In this document: positions 22,020 to 34,371 of the stretch, one piece after another
Numbering within the stretch: the stretch's first letter is position 1
Layout: every line of letters begins with the position of its first letter
NCBI GenBank assembly: GCA_032209605.1
Contig: JASFXZ010000033.1
Span: 2,659,001-2,723,000 of the forward strand
Source of the DNA: Mactromeris polynyma
Taxonomy: Eukaryota; Mollusca; Bivalvia; Venerida; Mactridae
Direction: 5' to 3'
Length of the DNA stretch: 64,000 nt
The notes under the pieces: model-generated
Told to the model about the DNA's origin: nothing
The model's database searches: none
What the model saw: the letters and a program-made list of their open reading frames with translations, nothing else
Made by a program: the position numbers and the translations under genes

Positions 22020-22665
22020 TTTAGCTTTTAGGATCGATGATTGTCCGGCGTCCGTCGTCGTGCGTCAACATTTTCTTTAAACAACATCTCCTCCTATACT
22101 ACTGAATGGATTTTGTCCAAACTTCATAGGAATGATCCTTGGGTCGACCTCTTTCAAAGTTAGATACATCGTTCCGATCTGCTGCATAAGTAGATCACAG
22201 GAGCTTATATTGATTTTAAAAGTGTAAACTTTGAAAATCTTCTTGTCCAAAACAATAAAGCCTAGAGCTTTGATATTTGGTGTAAAGCATTGTCTAGTAA
22301 TCTTCTTTCAAGATTGCATAAATTATTAAGTTCTGTAAAAAAACATGGCCACGCCCCCTAATAAATTTTGATCAAATTTTGCAGAAATGATGCTTAGGTG
22401 GTCCTCTTTCGATGGTTCGAATTATTTTTCGTAAATAAGAATTGTAAAATACGAATTATTATTTTCTAAATACTAAAAAGTATTTCGTAAAAACAAATGA
22501 TTTTTTCGTAAAAACGAATTATTATTTCATAAATACGAAATAGTATTCCTTAAAAACTAATTATTATTTCGTAAAAATAATTTTCTTTTGTAAATATGAA
22601 TTATTATTTCGTTAATACGAATGGCAGTGTACTGGGGTGAGCGATATAGGGCCATAATGGCCCAC
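22020..22665. repeat. Mollusc-type dispersed repeat with AT minisatellite
   Basis: It starts 'attgtccggcgtccgtcgtc' and ends 'gagcgatatagggccataat', both of which I recall as words of a high-copy repeat in bivalve and gastropod genomes. Non-coding. The inner part 22425-22622 is a degenerate minisatellite. Confidence 0.55.
22425..22622. repeat. Degenerate minisatellite
   Basis: About ten imperfect repeats of 'cgtaaaaacgaattattatt' type units, roughly 18-20 bp, with variants such as 'cgtaaatacgaa' and 'cgtaaaaataa'. Confidence 0.7.
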
Positions 22666-22734
22666 TTGTTTACCTGTCGGGACTGGTTTAATGCGGTCGC
22701 TGGTCGCGTTATAGAAAAGTCGTTTAATAGTAGT

Positions 22735-23440
22735 TAGTTTATTTCAAGATTGTAGGCCTTTGGCCCATGAATCACATGCATAATACAGAGACTATAGTAT
22801 AAGTCACATGTGTACACAGTACATATAGTATGCAGCATAACATTGTACAGTAGTAATTATAATTATTGATCTTATCCGTTGAATGACAGTTGCAGACTAG
22901 AATAACATATATAAATCTAGTAAGATAACATGTCGTAATAACATATATGAATATATCTGATTTGTATCAATAATAGTACTACACCTTTTTGAAAAGGGTT
23001 AGGAATTTACAGTACAGTACATGAGAGGAGTAAGGTTAGTTAAGATAACATAAATTAACTCGTCTTTCAAAGCTCTTAAATACATAAATCGAGAATTTTT
23101 TTACAATAGATTGGTTCGTGGTCGCGATTAGTTCAATGAATTTAGGAATGTTCGGTCTTTTCCAAAAATAGCATGTTCTGAGATACTTTCTTAAATCGTA
23201 GAATAAAGGACAGTCTAACATGAAATGAAATTCATCCTCTAATGTGTTGCATAGTTGACATTTGCGTTCGGGTCTTGGACTTTTATGAGGTTTATGCCAT
23301 CTACCTGTCTCAATTTCTAATCTGTGAGACGATACGCGTAATCTAGATAGAGCAATTCTTTTTTTTTCTTTTTTTAACATAATAATATACAACTTTATTT
23401 TCCTCCAATAATGAAGAGCATAAATATAGCTGCACATATG
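22735..23440 (-). mobile_element. LINE 3' fragment
   Basis: Minus-strand frame 23437-23036 encodes a segment with RIALSRLRVSSHRLEIETGR, then the zinc cluster CQLCNTLEDEFHFMLDCPLF and the C-terminal DLRKYL...FIELIATTN. This is homologous by eye to the end of 2-820. The 3' end on the minus strand, 'ggccaaaggcctacaatc' then 'ttgaaataaac', is a typical LINE 3' terminus. The protein part is intact for its last 120 codons. Confidence 0.8.
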
Positions 23441-23692
23441 TGAACAGATAACAGTACATAATATTTACACGAAACATTTTACAATTATATATACATTAAA
23501 GATCAAGTCATACATTAATTACTTGGAATATATAGTCATCTTACACAGCTTGTACAGTTGACGGGAAGCTAAAGCAAAATCGAAAATTTAGCTTAACCGT
23601 TAATGCAAGATGCATGATCAAGTAAGAATATACCACATATGTTGATACATGTATGTATTCATTAAGAATGTCTAAATACGAAAGGGTTAGGG

Positions 23693-23998
23693 TTGGGAGA
23701 GAGAGCCTTCGTTCAGTATAAAGCCAACGAAATGACGCAAACCAATCAGCAATTAAACGAATGTTTCGTCAACAGAGTTATACATGAAGGTGTGCAAGAG
23801 CATATCTGGGATGCATCGTTCAAACCATCCCCAGAGCTGACTTTTCTAGAATACATGTCACACAGACTGAAGAACGAAAAGAAGAAGTTGTCTAGAGACA
23901 AAATTTTGAGTGAGACCAACAGCAGATTGCAATCGTTCATCAGTGACGCCGGTAGAAGCCTAAACTACAGCGCAGAGGAGTCAGAGGGGGAGCAGTGA
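23693..23998 (+). CDS. Unrecognised ORF, 101 codons
   Basis: An open frame with reasonable composition: RAFVQYKANEMTQTNQQLNE near the start, a conserved-looking FKPSPELTFLEYMSHRLK, a lysine-rich helix, and an acidic end SAEESEGEQ. It begins within a longer open stretch, so it may be an exon or gag-like fragment whose 5' part is missing. I do not recognise the family. Three tandem repeats start 3 bases after its stop codon. Confidence 0.35.
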   Translation: MGERAFVQYKANEMTQTNQQLNECFVNRVIHEGVQEHIWDASFKPSPELTFLEYMSHRLKNEKKKLSRDKILSETNSRLQSFISDAGRSLNYSAEESEGEQ

Positions 23999-24001
23999 GC
24001 A

Positions 24002-24330
24002 GCGTCTGAGACGTACGGGAATGTAGATAGAAATTCACTTTGATTCCGTGTGATTTGTTTTACTTGCCCAATCATTCGTTTCAATAATTTCAAATTGGCT
24101 GAGGGATTGTGCGTCTGAGACGGACGGAAATGTAGATAGAAATTTATTCACTTTGATTCCGTGTGATTCGTTTTACTTGCCCAATCATTTGTTTCAATCA
24201 TTTCAAATCGGCTGAGGGATTGTGCGTCTGAGACGGACGGAAATGTAGATAGAAATTTATTCACTTTGATTCCGTGTGATTTGTTTTACTTGCCCAATCA
24301 TTTGTTTCAATCATTTCAAATCGGCTGAGC
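24002..24330. repeat. Three tandem units of 109-113 bp
   Basis: Units start at 24002, 24111 and 24224 with GCGTCTGAGACG.ACGG and end with TCAAAT.GGCTGAG. The second and third are nearly identical (gained TTTAT near the middle), while the first differs at several bases. Non-coding, directly downstream of the ORF at 23693-23998. Confidence 0.85.
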
Positions 24331-24524
24331 TAATATATACATAATATAATTTTGTTAATAAAGAACACATCAATCCATCACCAAATACAACAATATTTCA
24401 TTAACACAACATGTATATCAGTACTACGACAAATTATTTCAAAAAAGTCATCTGTAAATATAATAAATACTATTTATGCATTATAATTTAAATTATTTAT
24501 CGCTGTCAATGCTGGTAAATGTAA

Positions 24525-24960
24525 CTACTTAATTTTGTTAACAAAGTTTTGTTTTCAGTTTTTATAAGTTCTATAAATTTGAACATGTTCGGACGTCTCC
24601 AGTAATAGATAGGCAGATATTTTTTCCGTATCTCAATGTATAAATTACACTCTTATATAAAATGGTACTCATCTTCTAATATATGACATAAATTACACTG
24701 TCTGTTAGCTAGTGGTGTGGGATTTGGGTTTGTCCTTCTACCCGATTAAATACTAAGCCTATGTGAGGAAATTCTCAATTTTGTAAGACTTATGCGGGAT
24801 TTTCTAACATTCAAAATATCTAAATATGGTTGAAATCGAAAAAAATTAATATGTTTATAAAGATTTGCCCTACTTGATTCTTGTAACCTACCATTCCATT
24901 TTTGAATAAATTGGTCTTTTAATCTCTGTTTAATACAGTACAAAAATAATTTAGTGTCTC
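24525..24960 (-). mobile_element. LINE 3' fragment
   Basis: The minus-strand pieces read RLKDQFIQKWNG...LDILNVRKSRISLTKLRIS (24943-24746), then in a shifted frame the zinc cluster CNLCHILEDEYHF and a later RRPNMFKFIELI. It is related to the LINE tails at 2-820 and 22735-23440. One stop lies inside the cysteine cluster, and no 3' tail was found. Confidence 0.7.
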
Positions 24961-24999
24961 CTACAGTTTAATATATATATATATTCATACATTATTTTC

Positions 25000-26385
25000 C
25001 TTTTTGACACTTGTTTAATGTTTTTAAAGAGATGGAATAAAAATACCATTTAATGAAAATTCTTTAAATGCATTAGCTACCTTCATAGACTGGGCATAAC
25101 ACACAAGGCTGTTATCAACCATGATTCCGTACAGGCCCTCAGCTTTGGGGGGGGGGGGGGGTTGTATCTTTGCCTCATAAGCCTGCGATGTTTTCGTCCG
25201 AAAGGTTATTCCTCTGTCCAAGTGGGCCAATCATCTTGTTCCAGTTACTTTAGGAGGGAGGGTTTCATTGATGGCGAGGGCACTGTTTGTTTCCATTAAA
25301 CCATGCTTGTTTTTGTACTGCTTGTTTTATTGGAATTGGAAACGTAATGTACGGATCAAACTGTAAATTAAACCGTTGACTAAGGGGACACAACCGCTTC
25401 ATTCAATATAGTCACAACCCACGAATTGCATCCCTTGTATTGTCTTGTCTACTATGAATTGCCATATATTGATAATATTACAAAGGGAATTAGAAATACA
25501 CTGTTAATTAAGTTACTCTTTATTAACTAAATCAGCTTTATAGCCTAGTCAAGAATAAAAAAAATAAAACATTTCACAACGTCTACATTGTCTTGTGTTT
25601 GGTAACGTCCGCCATCTTTACAGTATGAGGAAATGACGTCAACGTCGCTTTTATTGGACCTCCGTTAACGTTATCTGATAGCGCACATATTTTACGTTAC
25701 AACCGGTAGGGTCATGTCCATCGTAGTTTGAAAGGTGTGAACATTCAAAATAGGTAAAACTGTTATTTTCGAAATTGAGCTCGTGTGGTGACATGAACAC
25801 TGTCAAATGTGCAAAATAAAACTGTGAACATACACGAAAGTTAATAATACCCTAGTCCCTTACATTTTGTATTTTATAGCAGCATGGTGTGTCCATCGTA
25901 GTTGAACGTACGTACAATGTCTTTATATACAAAACGAATACGCACGTGCAATAATATATCGGGGAACATATTTGCACAAAACATTGTACTATTTAAGGAT
26001 GTAGTGCGGTGAGTTTTTCTTGTCTGAAATCGGCACGGTCTACGGGAGGTAACTCTTACTGCAATTTTCTCAAGACGTAAACATTCGGTAACATATGAAG
26101 ATAGTTTCAACATTTTATTCCTCAGATGTTATCAATAAGGCCCAATAAAATGGAATTAATAAGTAAATGTGTTTGAATAACTACGAAAAGATCAAATAGG
26201 TTAAAGTGTTTTACGACATAGTCAACCCCGTTTTCGGCGCCATTGTTGACGAATTGACAGACGATAACAATTTAGCGGTCAAACAAATGGTTAAAGTTAA
26301 CAAAAGAGCGTATTTCAAAACAAATAAGTCAAACGAAAGACAGGGAAAGGCAAGGGAGGGCTTAAAAGTACTACGAAAGTATTAA
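25000..26385. other. No recognisable gene
   Basis: Holds a G run (25147-25162) and short ORFs. A 68-codon minus-strand frame at 25230-25024 (GITFRTKTSQAYEAK...MVDNSLVCYAQSMK) looks protein-like, but I cannot place it. Confidence 0.35.
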
Positions 26386-26389
26386 ATAT

Positions 26390-26675
26390 GTGACAGAATC
26401 GCACGATGAAGGTGAAGGGGCGGTGGAGCTACAAAATGAACACGCACTAGGCCTACATCACAATTATAACAGGATCAACAGTGAGCCAGTTGTCATTTTA
26501 GATGAAGGTTTAGTTGTAGAGGAAACGACATTAAGTGCCAGAGAAGATGTATGGCGAGACGGTAGAATTGGGGGTGTTGGCAGATGCACTGTCAGCATGC
26601 AGTAATTGTGGCCTGCCTCTTTAACTGCACCATGCTACAGCCATGATAAATTATGGATTATCAGCTATAATTAAG
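26390..26675 (+). pseudogene. Exonuclease-family gene, upstream exon
   Basis: Reads VWRDGRI, then after a one-base shift ELGVLADALSACSNCGLPL, a TAA stop, and LHHATAMINYGLSAIIK up to the donor AAG|GTGAGG at 26675. The order (W..GRRIVELG, a CxxC zinc pair, then a GL..II. segment) matches the N-terminal exon of a multicopy invertebrate family whose later exons encode a DEDDh exonuclease. The frameshift and the stop (TAA where TCA is usual) break it. Confidence 0.5.
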
Positions 26676-27040
26676 GTGAGGCTCAAAATATAAAAAAATA
26701 TGAATGTCACTGATAACCAATAAAGAGGGATAAACAGAGGGGCCACCAATTCCTATTTCCCTCCCACTTCCCTTCCCTATCCTTTTTCTTGCTTCATTGT
26801 CCCTCTACTCATGGCTCCCGCCACCTCCTGCTTGCGGGTCTTGTCCCCTCTACTCCCTCATATCTCCTGATTCACGACCCCTCTACTCCCATGTTCCCGC
26901 ACACTCTGCCCACCCCCTCATTATACAATATTTTTTCTCAAATGGATCTGTCTTATTCTAGCATATACAATAATTCAGTCCGGCTAGCCTGAGTCTCTTC
27001 TGACGTCCAACAACAGATATTCATTAAGCTGGTGTCATGG

Positions 27041-27127
27041 GACGTCATCATCCTCGGTACCCAGACTATTCATAACATTATGTATAATGTATGTTATGTT
27101 AGCCTGGGTACCGAGGATGTGGACGTC
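27041..27127. repeat. Hairpin-forming inverted repeat
   Basis: The arms GACGTCATCATCCTCGGTAC(CCAG) at 27041-27064 and their complement at 27102-27127 (CTGGGTACCGAGGATG then TGGACGTC) are about 24 bp with two or three mismatches. The 37-bp spacer itself contains CATAACATTA...ATGTTATG. It may be the core of a small foldback element. Confidence 0.7.
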
Positions 27128-27254
27128 ATATGCTCTTGTCTCTAGAACACTGAATAGAGTATGTCAACTTAGAAACACAAATCTAGATCTCATGAAATAT
27201 AGACACATTTGTCAGGATACATTATATATTGATAAGGCCAAATAATACATCATA

Positions 27255-27438
27255 TTTTTAGATTCTCATCCCCTCCCATGTTTTCTGAAGAGCAAGATGA
27301 TAATAATTTATTCCATTTTAAAGAAAATATGTGCAAATTCTTTCAAATTCAGGCAATTATAGCAACAATCAACAAGTTATAAATACCCCTCCCCATATCT
27401 TCAGTGCCAATAGTGGCATAAGGATGAGAATCTAAAAA
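27255..27438. mobile_element. MITE-like element, 184 bp
   Basis: Perfect 17-bp terminal inverted repeats, TTTTTAGATTCTCATCC at 27255-27271 and its exact complement at 27422-27438. The interior is AT-rich and non-coding. No clear target duplication was found, so the superfamily is unknown. Confidence 0.7.
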
Positions 27439-28476
27439 TTGTTATTAGACAATGGGCAATATATTTATTTACCGAGCAAGGTCCTACAGGAAGCAATTAC
27501 ATACAGTTACAATTATGATTGAAAACATAAATACAATATGTAACATTATTATAATATCAATGTTTTGTGTATCACATCTTATTCTTTCATGGATAAAATA
27601 GCAGTTGGACGTAAGAGATGACTCAGATTAAATTTTCACCTGATTTTGTAGATTTAAACTACAGGTCAGGGACCGGACAAAATTTATTGGGGGATTGGGA
27701 CCTGTGCTAATCTTTATAATGGTTTAAAAAAAGTGTTTGCCCCACTCTCTACAATTAAATAAAAAGTGCATGTCCAATGACAAATTTCATTAAAAAATGT
27801 GCATTTCCCATAAGTTTTTAATGTACAATTATATATATTTTTTCAAATTTACAACACACCATACATGATACCAGTACTCATTGAACATTTAATATAATTT
27901 TATTAAATGGCTGTTTCTGTGTTGGCCTGGTTTAGAGTCCAGGTCAGCTGGCCCCAGCTAATCTGTCCCATTCTTTGTTGTTTGTATCCTCAGTTCACAT
28001 TACTCTTACTGCATGCCAGGTTTCATCTTATTATTTAAAGCACATAGCAGTCTAATATAAAGTCAAATGACAAAGTGATTTTTTTTATAAAAAGCTTTTA
28101 TGTGAAGCAAGATTTTCAGACAGTAGACTTAATCATGTGTGTGATATCTATTAACAGTGTTAACTATATATATATGCTTGTCAATAATTTTCCAAAAAAG
28201 TTGGTGTCCCATGGTTGGAACAGGAGCACGAAATAGTGAACCTCACATTTCCCCTGTATCTCAGCCTCAATCTCAAGATGCTATACATACATGTATATAT
28301 TATCTTAATTATTCATTCCTTTTATAAGGGTAAATATATGGGAATTATACCACAGGAAGTCACTTTATGTCAAATATTTTACCATCAGTGATATGAATAA
28401 AACATCTAATCACAAAATAATATGACAAACATGACAAAATGAATTTGAAAATGAAAGAATGATATTTATTTTCTAG

Positions 28477-28584
28477 CTATGATACATGCTGGCACTGGCG
28501 AGAGACAAGTCAATAGTCTTCTTTCGGAGCTGAATATCTCTCATGTCAGTAAATGGACACTGCTAGCAAGGCAAAATGAAGCAG
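28477..28584 (+). pseudogene. Exonuclease-family gene, internal exon
   Basis: The acceptor TTTTCTAG ends at 28476 and the donor GCAG|GTATTT is at 28584. It encodes MIHAGTGERQVNSLLSELNI followed by a segment with KWTLLARQNEAG, open throughout. Matches from memory the exon (G.G...LN.FL..LNIP) just before the exonuclease domain of a multicopy invertebrate family. The exon with the first exonuclease motif (DxE) was not found between here and 29121. Confidence 0.55.
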
Positions 28585-29120
28585 GTATTTAAAGCAAACT
28601 TATACTTATATCATAGTGTTTACCCAAGCTTTATCAGTGTATGGGGATATGAAAATAAAGAATGTTGCACATTTGTTTGGAAAATAAGATATAAACCATA
28701 AAAGAAAGAGTGAAAAGGTAGCCTGCTAATATGTCGAAAAAGTAAAAATGGACAAATATTAAAGTATGCATCCAGAACTACAGTAACCATCAAACTGTTC
28801 AGTCCAAAAGGGCACAAAACAAGCATATGTTTATGTATGTCTGTCCACCGATATTAAAACATGAAATCAACATCCATACTGAAGAAAAATGCACACAATA
28901 TAAAATTGGTTCATCCTTCCATTATTCCCTAACATGACAGTTTTACGGACTTTCAAACTCTTCAAGCGTTTTGACTTGAGGTCACATGCTGATGAGTTAT
29001 AGATCAACTTTGAGTTATATTAGCAGTTTAGTTAGTACATGTACCAAATATCACTAATAATTCACCACCAACTCTGGAATATCTTAAACTCAGCTTGAAT
29101 GTTTTATTGATTTTTTTCAG

Positions 29121-29912
29121 CACGGACTTCTCACATCACACAGATGGCAGCAGTTATATGGGGACAAGATGTTGAGCACCTATGTCTTTCCGAAACAACC
29201 TATTTCCAAAAGTGCATCAAATATCACAGGCATATCAATTTGAGTGAGCAGAATGTATCACCATGGCAAAGTGGTAACCCCATTGAGTATATCCTGTGCA
29301 ATTGAGGGATTCCAGTCATTTATACAGCAAGTTCCCAAACCTGCTTTCCTTGCTGGACATAATATTAAAGTTTTTGATTGTCCTTTGCTGTTCAATGCAT
29401 TGGAAAAAAATGTTAAAATTTCAGAATTTGTAAATCTTGAAGATGGCTTTATTGATACTAAAGTTGATTTAAAAAAGAATTGCCACATTTGTCATCATAT
29501 GCACAAGAAAAGGTATATCAAGCTGTAACGGGTAATGATTACAATGCACATGATGCCTTAGAGGATGTCAAATCTCTACAGCTGTTAGTTGATGAAAGCA
29601 ATGTTAGTGTTCACTCATGTTCTGAAGCTGCTTTTGATTGTAATTATGTTTTATCTTCTCTTGCTTACTCTATGTGTATAAAAAAATATACCATCTTACA
29701 ATGATCTGGTAGAAAAGAAGATTTTGAGCAAAGGTATGGCTAGGAAAGCTGCTGGTAGTAATTTGTCTTTTCATAACTTGAAACTTGCCTACAATAGAAA
29801 TGGTGAAGATGGACTCAAAAGTGTATTATCTGAGACATGTGGTAAAAGAGTGAGAGTAACAAAGTCTGCTAAGATCATTCAAGCTTTGTCAAATTACTTT
29901 TCTGAGCCCTAA
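29121..29912 (+). pseudogene. DEDDh (DnaQ-like) 3'-5' exonuclease exon, frameshifted
   Basis: The acceptor TTTTTTTCAG ends at 29120. The exon reads RTSHITQMAAVIWG, a shifted FPKQPISKSASNITGI, a stop, then MYHHGKVVTPLS...FLAGHNIKVFDCPLL (exonuclease motif II, with the Asp in NIKVFDCP). After another shift comes YNAHDALEDVKSLQLL (motif III, HD....D). It finishes KGMARKAAGSNLS...CGKRVRVTKSAKII. Breaks occur near 29200, 29240, 29470 and 29690, the last two in A runs. The active protein would trim DNA or RNA 3' ends. This copy lacks motif I and is broken. Confidence 0.65.
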
Positions 29913-31640
29913 AGTTAAGCAATTTAATAAAAAGTAAACATAATGTTAGCATGGCTTGCACATGTATATCACTCCAAGCCCCCAATTGACAATAGAAATA
30001 AATGAATATTTGTGAACAAAATAAAGTTAATTTATTGGTACCAGGGCTTATTTCTTCTAACATTATTTTGCATTTTGAAGGTAGTTTAATATTGGACGTC
30101 TAGTTCTTACAAAATAAATTGGGTAATATGTTGTTTTGGAAAGACATTGGTGCCCAAATACTGCTGCCATAGGATAAGAATTAGTAAAATTCTCTTTTGG
30201 CTTAGGAATCACTTCTCCGTCACCTGTCTGCCTGTCTGTCCGTCCGTCCATCTGTCTGTCACACTTTTGTTATATCAAGATAACTTTTGTTCTAGTGAAC
30301 CAATACTTATGAAATTTTACACAATGTTTCTTAGCACATAAGAAAGGTTCCTGTTGATTTGTGGGATTGTGATATTACCCGTTTCCTAAAAAAGGGCCAA
30401 AAGGAGTCAAAATTAGATTCAACCAACTGTTATATAGGGTACCTTTTTCATGTAATCTGTAACTCGGATAGTTTTCATACAACATCATTGAAACTTTGCA
30501 GTCATTAGATACACATTTAAGATGTGAACCTCCTATTTAGTAAGAATCTGATCTTTTTCTCCCAATTTTCCACTTGTTGAACTTAACACACCTTTTTTGT
30601 GCCGATCGACACAGTTACTGGGCTTTGGTCATAATTGTTAGAATTTTTCCACATCTGTGAATGGGAATAACTTGAAATTTGATATGCTACTTAAAAATAG
30701 TTAGATGTAAGGTGTATTAGCTAATTTTGAGAAGATGCAGTTCTTCTTTCTGTTAGACAACCGAATTATATGACAGGGGCACCCTTGCCCGATGGGCACC
30801 AAATGTCTGATCTGTCAAAAATGGAAGTATTTTATGATTCAGGTAACATATAGAAGACTCGTGCTCACTACAATTGTAGTACTATATACCATAGATTTAC
30901 ATTTCATTATAATGGTGCAATATTCATGTATATTCCAATTAGCAGGTGTTGGGGGAAAAAGGGGGGTGCAAAATATGAAATTACTAAAAAATTATCCATA
31001 ACATATTTTTATTTTGTTTTCTAATGAATAAGGATGGTTTAAACTATCAAATGCCAAAATTATATTAAATTGTAGATTTTGGTTATATATGAAATATGAT
31101 GTTGTTATGGAATGGTGTTAAATACATAGCGAAACCTGTGATTCTGTTATATCTTATATATATGACCTAATACAATTGATGAACATCAAAGCTTTCGTCT
31201 TTTGTATTTTATTTAGTAAAGTAGTGTCTCAAATACAAATATTATGAAGATGCATGAGATAAATGATATTTTAATGCCTCTTTACCAGGTATCAAGATAT
31301 GGGGTGCCATAGGCAGAATAATTCAAAATATCCAGGAGTTTTCAGGAGGCCATATTGTTTTAACAATGCCCATAAGGTATCCTTATTATAGCATTTTTAG
31401 TCCTTCCCACATTATTCTTTTAAAATAACCATGGTTTACACAATTGTTGATTTCTTTACATTTTCTTATTTCACCTGAGTACATCCTTAAAGATATAAAT
31501 TCGTATTTTTATGGTACTTGTTCGTTTTTTATTTATGTATGCTCAAAACAATTTTGAAAAAGGCCTATGTCTTGGGCTTAGGAGAATAATGTACTCTGTG
31601 AGTAATACAATGCCTTTCGGAGTCGGAGAAGCTTCTTTTG
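29913..31640. other. Non-coding, with a (TCTG/TCCG) short repeat
   Basis: 30222-30262 is a run of 'ctgtctgtccgtccgtccat' words, and the following 400 bases resemble a dispersed mollusc repeat. No gene is seen. Confidence 0.45.
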
Positions 31641-31644
31641 AATA

Positions 31645-31975
31645 ATATCTTGAACAATCGGATTCATTTGCGTGCTTTGTCGACGCCCGTAAGGCGTTTG
31701 ATACAGTAGATATATTTTGTTTGTTAATTCAAATTGGCATGCATGGTAGATTTGAAATGTATTGCCCTTTTGTGTTGTTCGGTTAAATCAAGATGTGGCA
31801 GATTGATTTGATGTAAACATTGGCGGGAATCAGGTGTATGCCAAACCCTCAACATTGATTTTAAAATTTATAAAAGACTGCTATCGCTATTAAAATATAA
31901 ATATTGGAATCAATGTGGATGGAGTCACGATCTCACTCTTGCTCTACTCTGATCAACTTTCTCTTTCCACGTCAC
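31645..31975 (+). mobile_element. LINE reverse transcriptase remnant
   Basis: FACFVDARKAFDTV at about 31662-31703 is the RT block with the first catalytic Asp. A decayed second block GINVDGVTISLLLYSDQ near 31907-31960 corresponds to the YADD motif with its second Asp lost. The intervening sequence has stops. This is a short, old fragment of a different LINE family from those above. Confidence 0.65.
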
Positions 31976-34371
31976 TAACCTATTATTCTATTTACTCTGT
32001 CACTTCGTGTGTTAAGTAAGGGGGAACTACCTTTAATTCTAAATGAAACCGAGTTACATCCGAGCACTTTTCGCCGAGAGAAATAGTTCCCTCGAGTCTG
32101 ACACATTTTAGTGGCAATATGAATTTTTATTGCGTTTGCGAACATGTGACGAGCATTAAAAAATAATCAAAAACAAATGTAAGAATTTGCAACAATTGAG
32201 TAAGAGTAAAAAAGTACACACTACAATTAGTTCATACGCAAGTTCCCAAGGTTTGTTTATAAATGATGAGCAATGTCAAGTGTCACAGGACAAGTGGAAA
32301 AAGAAGTGATATTTACATCTTTTTCTTTAAAAACTGCACTAGAAAACAGGAAATTAATATGTGGATTCAGTCTATCAGTGTCATTTACGATTGCAAAGGG
32401 ATTTTCGACACAAATCAATGAAACCGGACTGGGATTCAAATATTGAGAAGATGTGTGGGATACGTACTGCTATTGTACGGTCACCACTGATAAGTTCGGA
32501 CGCAGATGGACTCAAATTTCCGACATGTTGTTCAAATGGTGTAAACAGCGGACAATTTGTTTGACTACGTTGTTTTCTACGTGTTCAAATAAGCAGAGTC
32601 GGATCAAAATGCAGACCGGGTTTGTCTAATAACGTAGAAGATTAAACATTGTTTGAATGAAAAAGGACATCGATTAAATAGTAGGTGCTCCATGTGCCGG
32701 TCCCTCTGATTGGATTGTGTCCCTTCCACGCGAAAATCCTACCTGTCAAAATTTGTCAATAATCAATATAGGAGGTGTTGTAAACAATCGATCGATTTTG
32801 TAGAACCCGGCTATACTGCTTATTATACTGTTAAATGTTTAAACACGAAAAGGAACATAAAGTATACTTTATGGTTTATAGGTCCGTGATAATAATTATT
32901 ATAATGTTAATATGTCCGTGATAATATATAATTATATAGATGTATATACATACGTATATATTAATTGTCGCTGAAGTGCGGCGTACTGTCTGGAATGGGA
33001 TATTTTTTTGTACGTGGAGGGGCACGTGACTTAATTTGTGGAGGGGCACGTGACTTATTTTTTTTCCAAGATTATTCGATTAAAGATAATTTTACCCACT
33101 GACAATAAAGTTTTACAGAAAAAGTATTTGTAATATTTGTTTATTGTTTTATTTTTAAATCTTTTAATTTATTCCCTCATATGGTGCACGATTTCAAATG
33201 GCCAAGGTCTATTTTGACTGATAAAATTCTTGAAACCAGTCTACGGAAAGTTTATTTTTAGAAAGTTGAAAATAGTTCTCACGTGATGTAAACAATAAAA
33301 TCACATTGGTTGGATTTCTTCAATCACATGACAGAACTAGCGATATTAACATTACTAAATGAACACACATAAACAGTTGAATGCTAGTCACCATGTACCT
33401 ATAATTAGAGGTTGTTATTGACGGCGGCCTTCAGGCCGTCGTCTATTTGAATAATTTTTAATCTAGGTACATGGAGTTGCATAATCGAAATGGGAGAAGC
33501 CATTGGTATTATGCTTTTTTAAATTGTTCTTACAAAACGTGATTCTAATTATACAGATAAAAAAAGTGTACTAATTGATAATAAAAAAATGTCAAAATAT
33601 TTAAAATGTATTTTTACCGTTAATAAAAAGCTTTAAAAAATGTTTTACGTATGCTTATAAGAATTTACAACAGCTAGTCACGAAAACGGTTAGGCATCGT
33701 GTATTACATAGCTTCGTTTCACAACTACGCTCAATTCATCATCAAAGTTCAGGAAATGGTTCCTAATGCTGTGCACGCAAATTGAAATTGTACTTATAAA
33801 AAAGCAAATTGTTAAACAAAAAATGTTAATCCATATTAATAAGTTCATGAATGCAGTTTATAATGTACAAATATAAATACAGTGACCAAACTATGCAATA
33901 TACATTGCCTTAACTTGACCCATATAAGTTATGTACTGATGGTAATATGTAAACAAAATTCAGCCAATGAAAATTGTCGTTGAAAACGTCATAGCATTTG
34001 TTGTTCAAATAACGCATTGGCAGTAAAACGGATTCAGTACATTCGAGATCAAATGCTGATGGTTGAACTGAACTTTTAATTACGTTGTTTTGACATTTTT
34101 AGTGGATATTTTTCCCTTTTGATATCCCAATAGTTCTTTTAGATCTGTAAAACTAGAAGTTATAATCATGTATATTTTTAGATCCGTTTCGTTCTATCTA
34201 CGTTTCGTGTAATCGTTTTTTTTCTTCGTTTCGTGTAAATCGATGCACCAGCATTTTCCCGCGAAACATTATCACCGACCAATGGAAAAAGTCTATTTAA
34301 TCACGTGGTTTATAGAAGCGTCATTTTCCGCCATATTGGTTGAGTGACCACACAAGAAAACAAAAACAAAC

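Noticed and set aside
24002..24330. CRISPR array
   Set aside because: Whole 109-113 bp units repeat with no unique spacers, in eukaryotic sequence.
25024..25230. Minus-strand 68-codon ORF containing a G run
   Set aside because: Looks protein-like in places, but a proline run comes from the G tract and no family is recognised; mentioned only as part of an empty interval.
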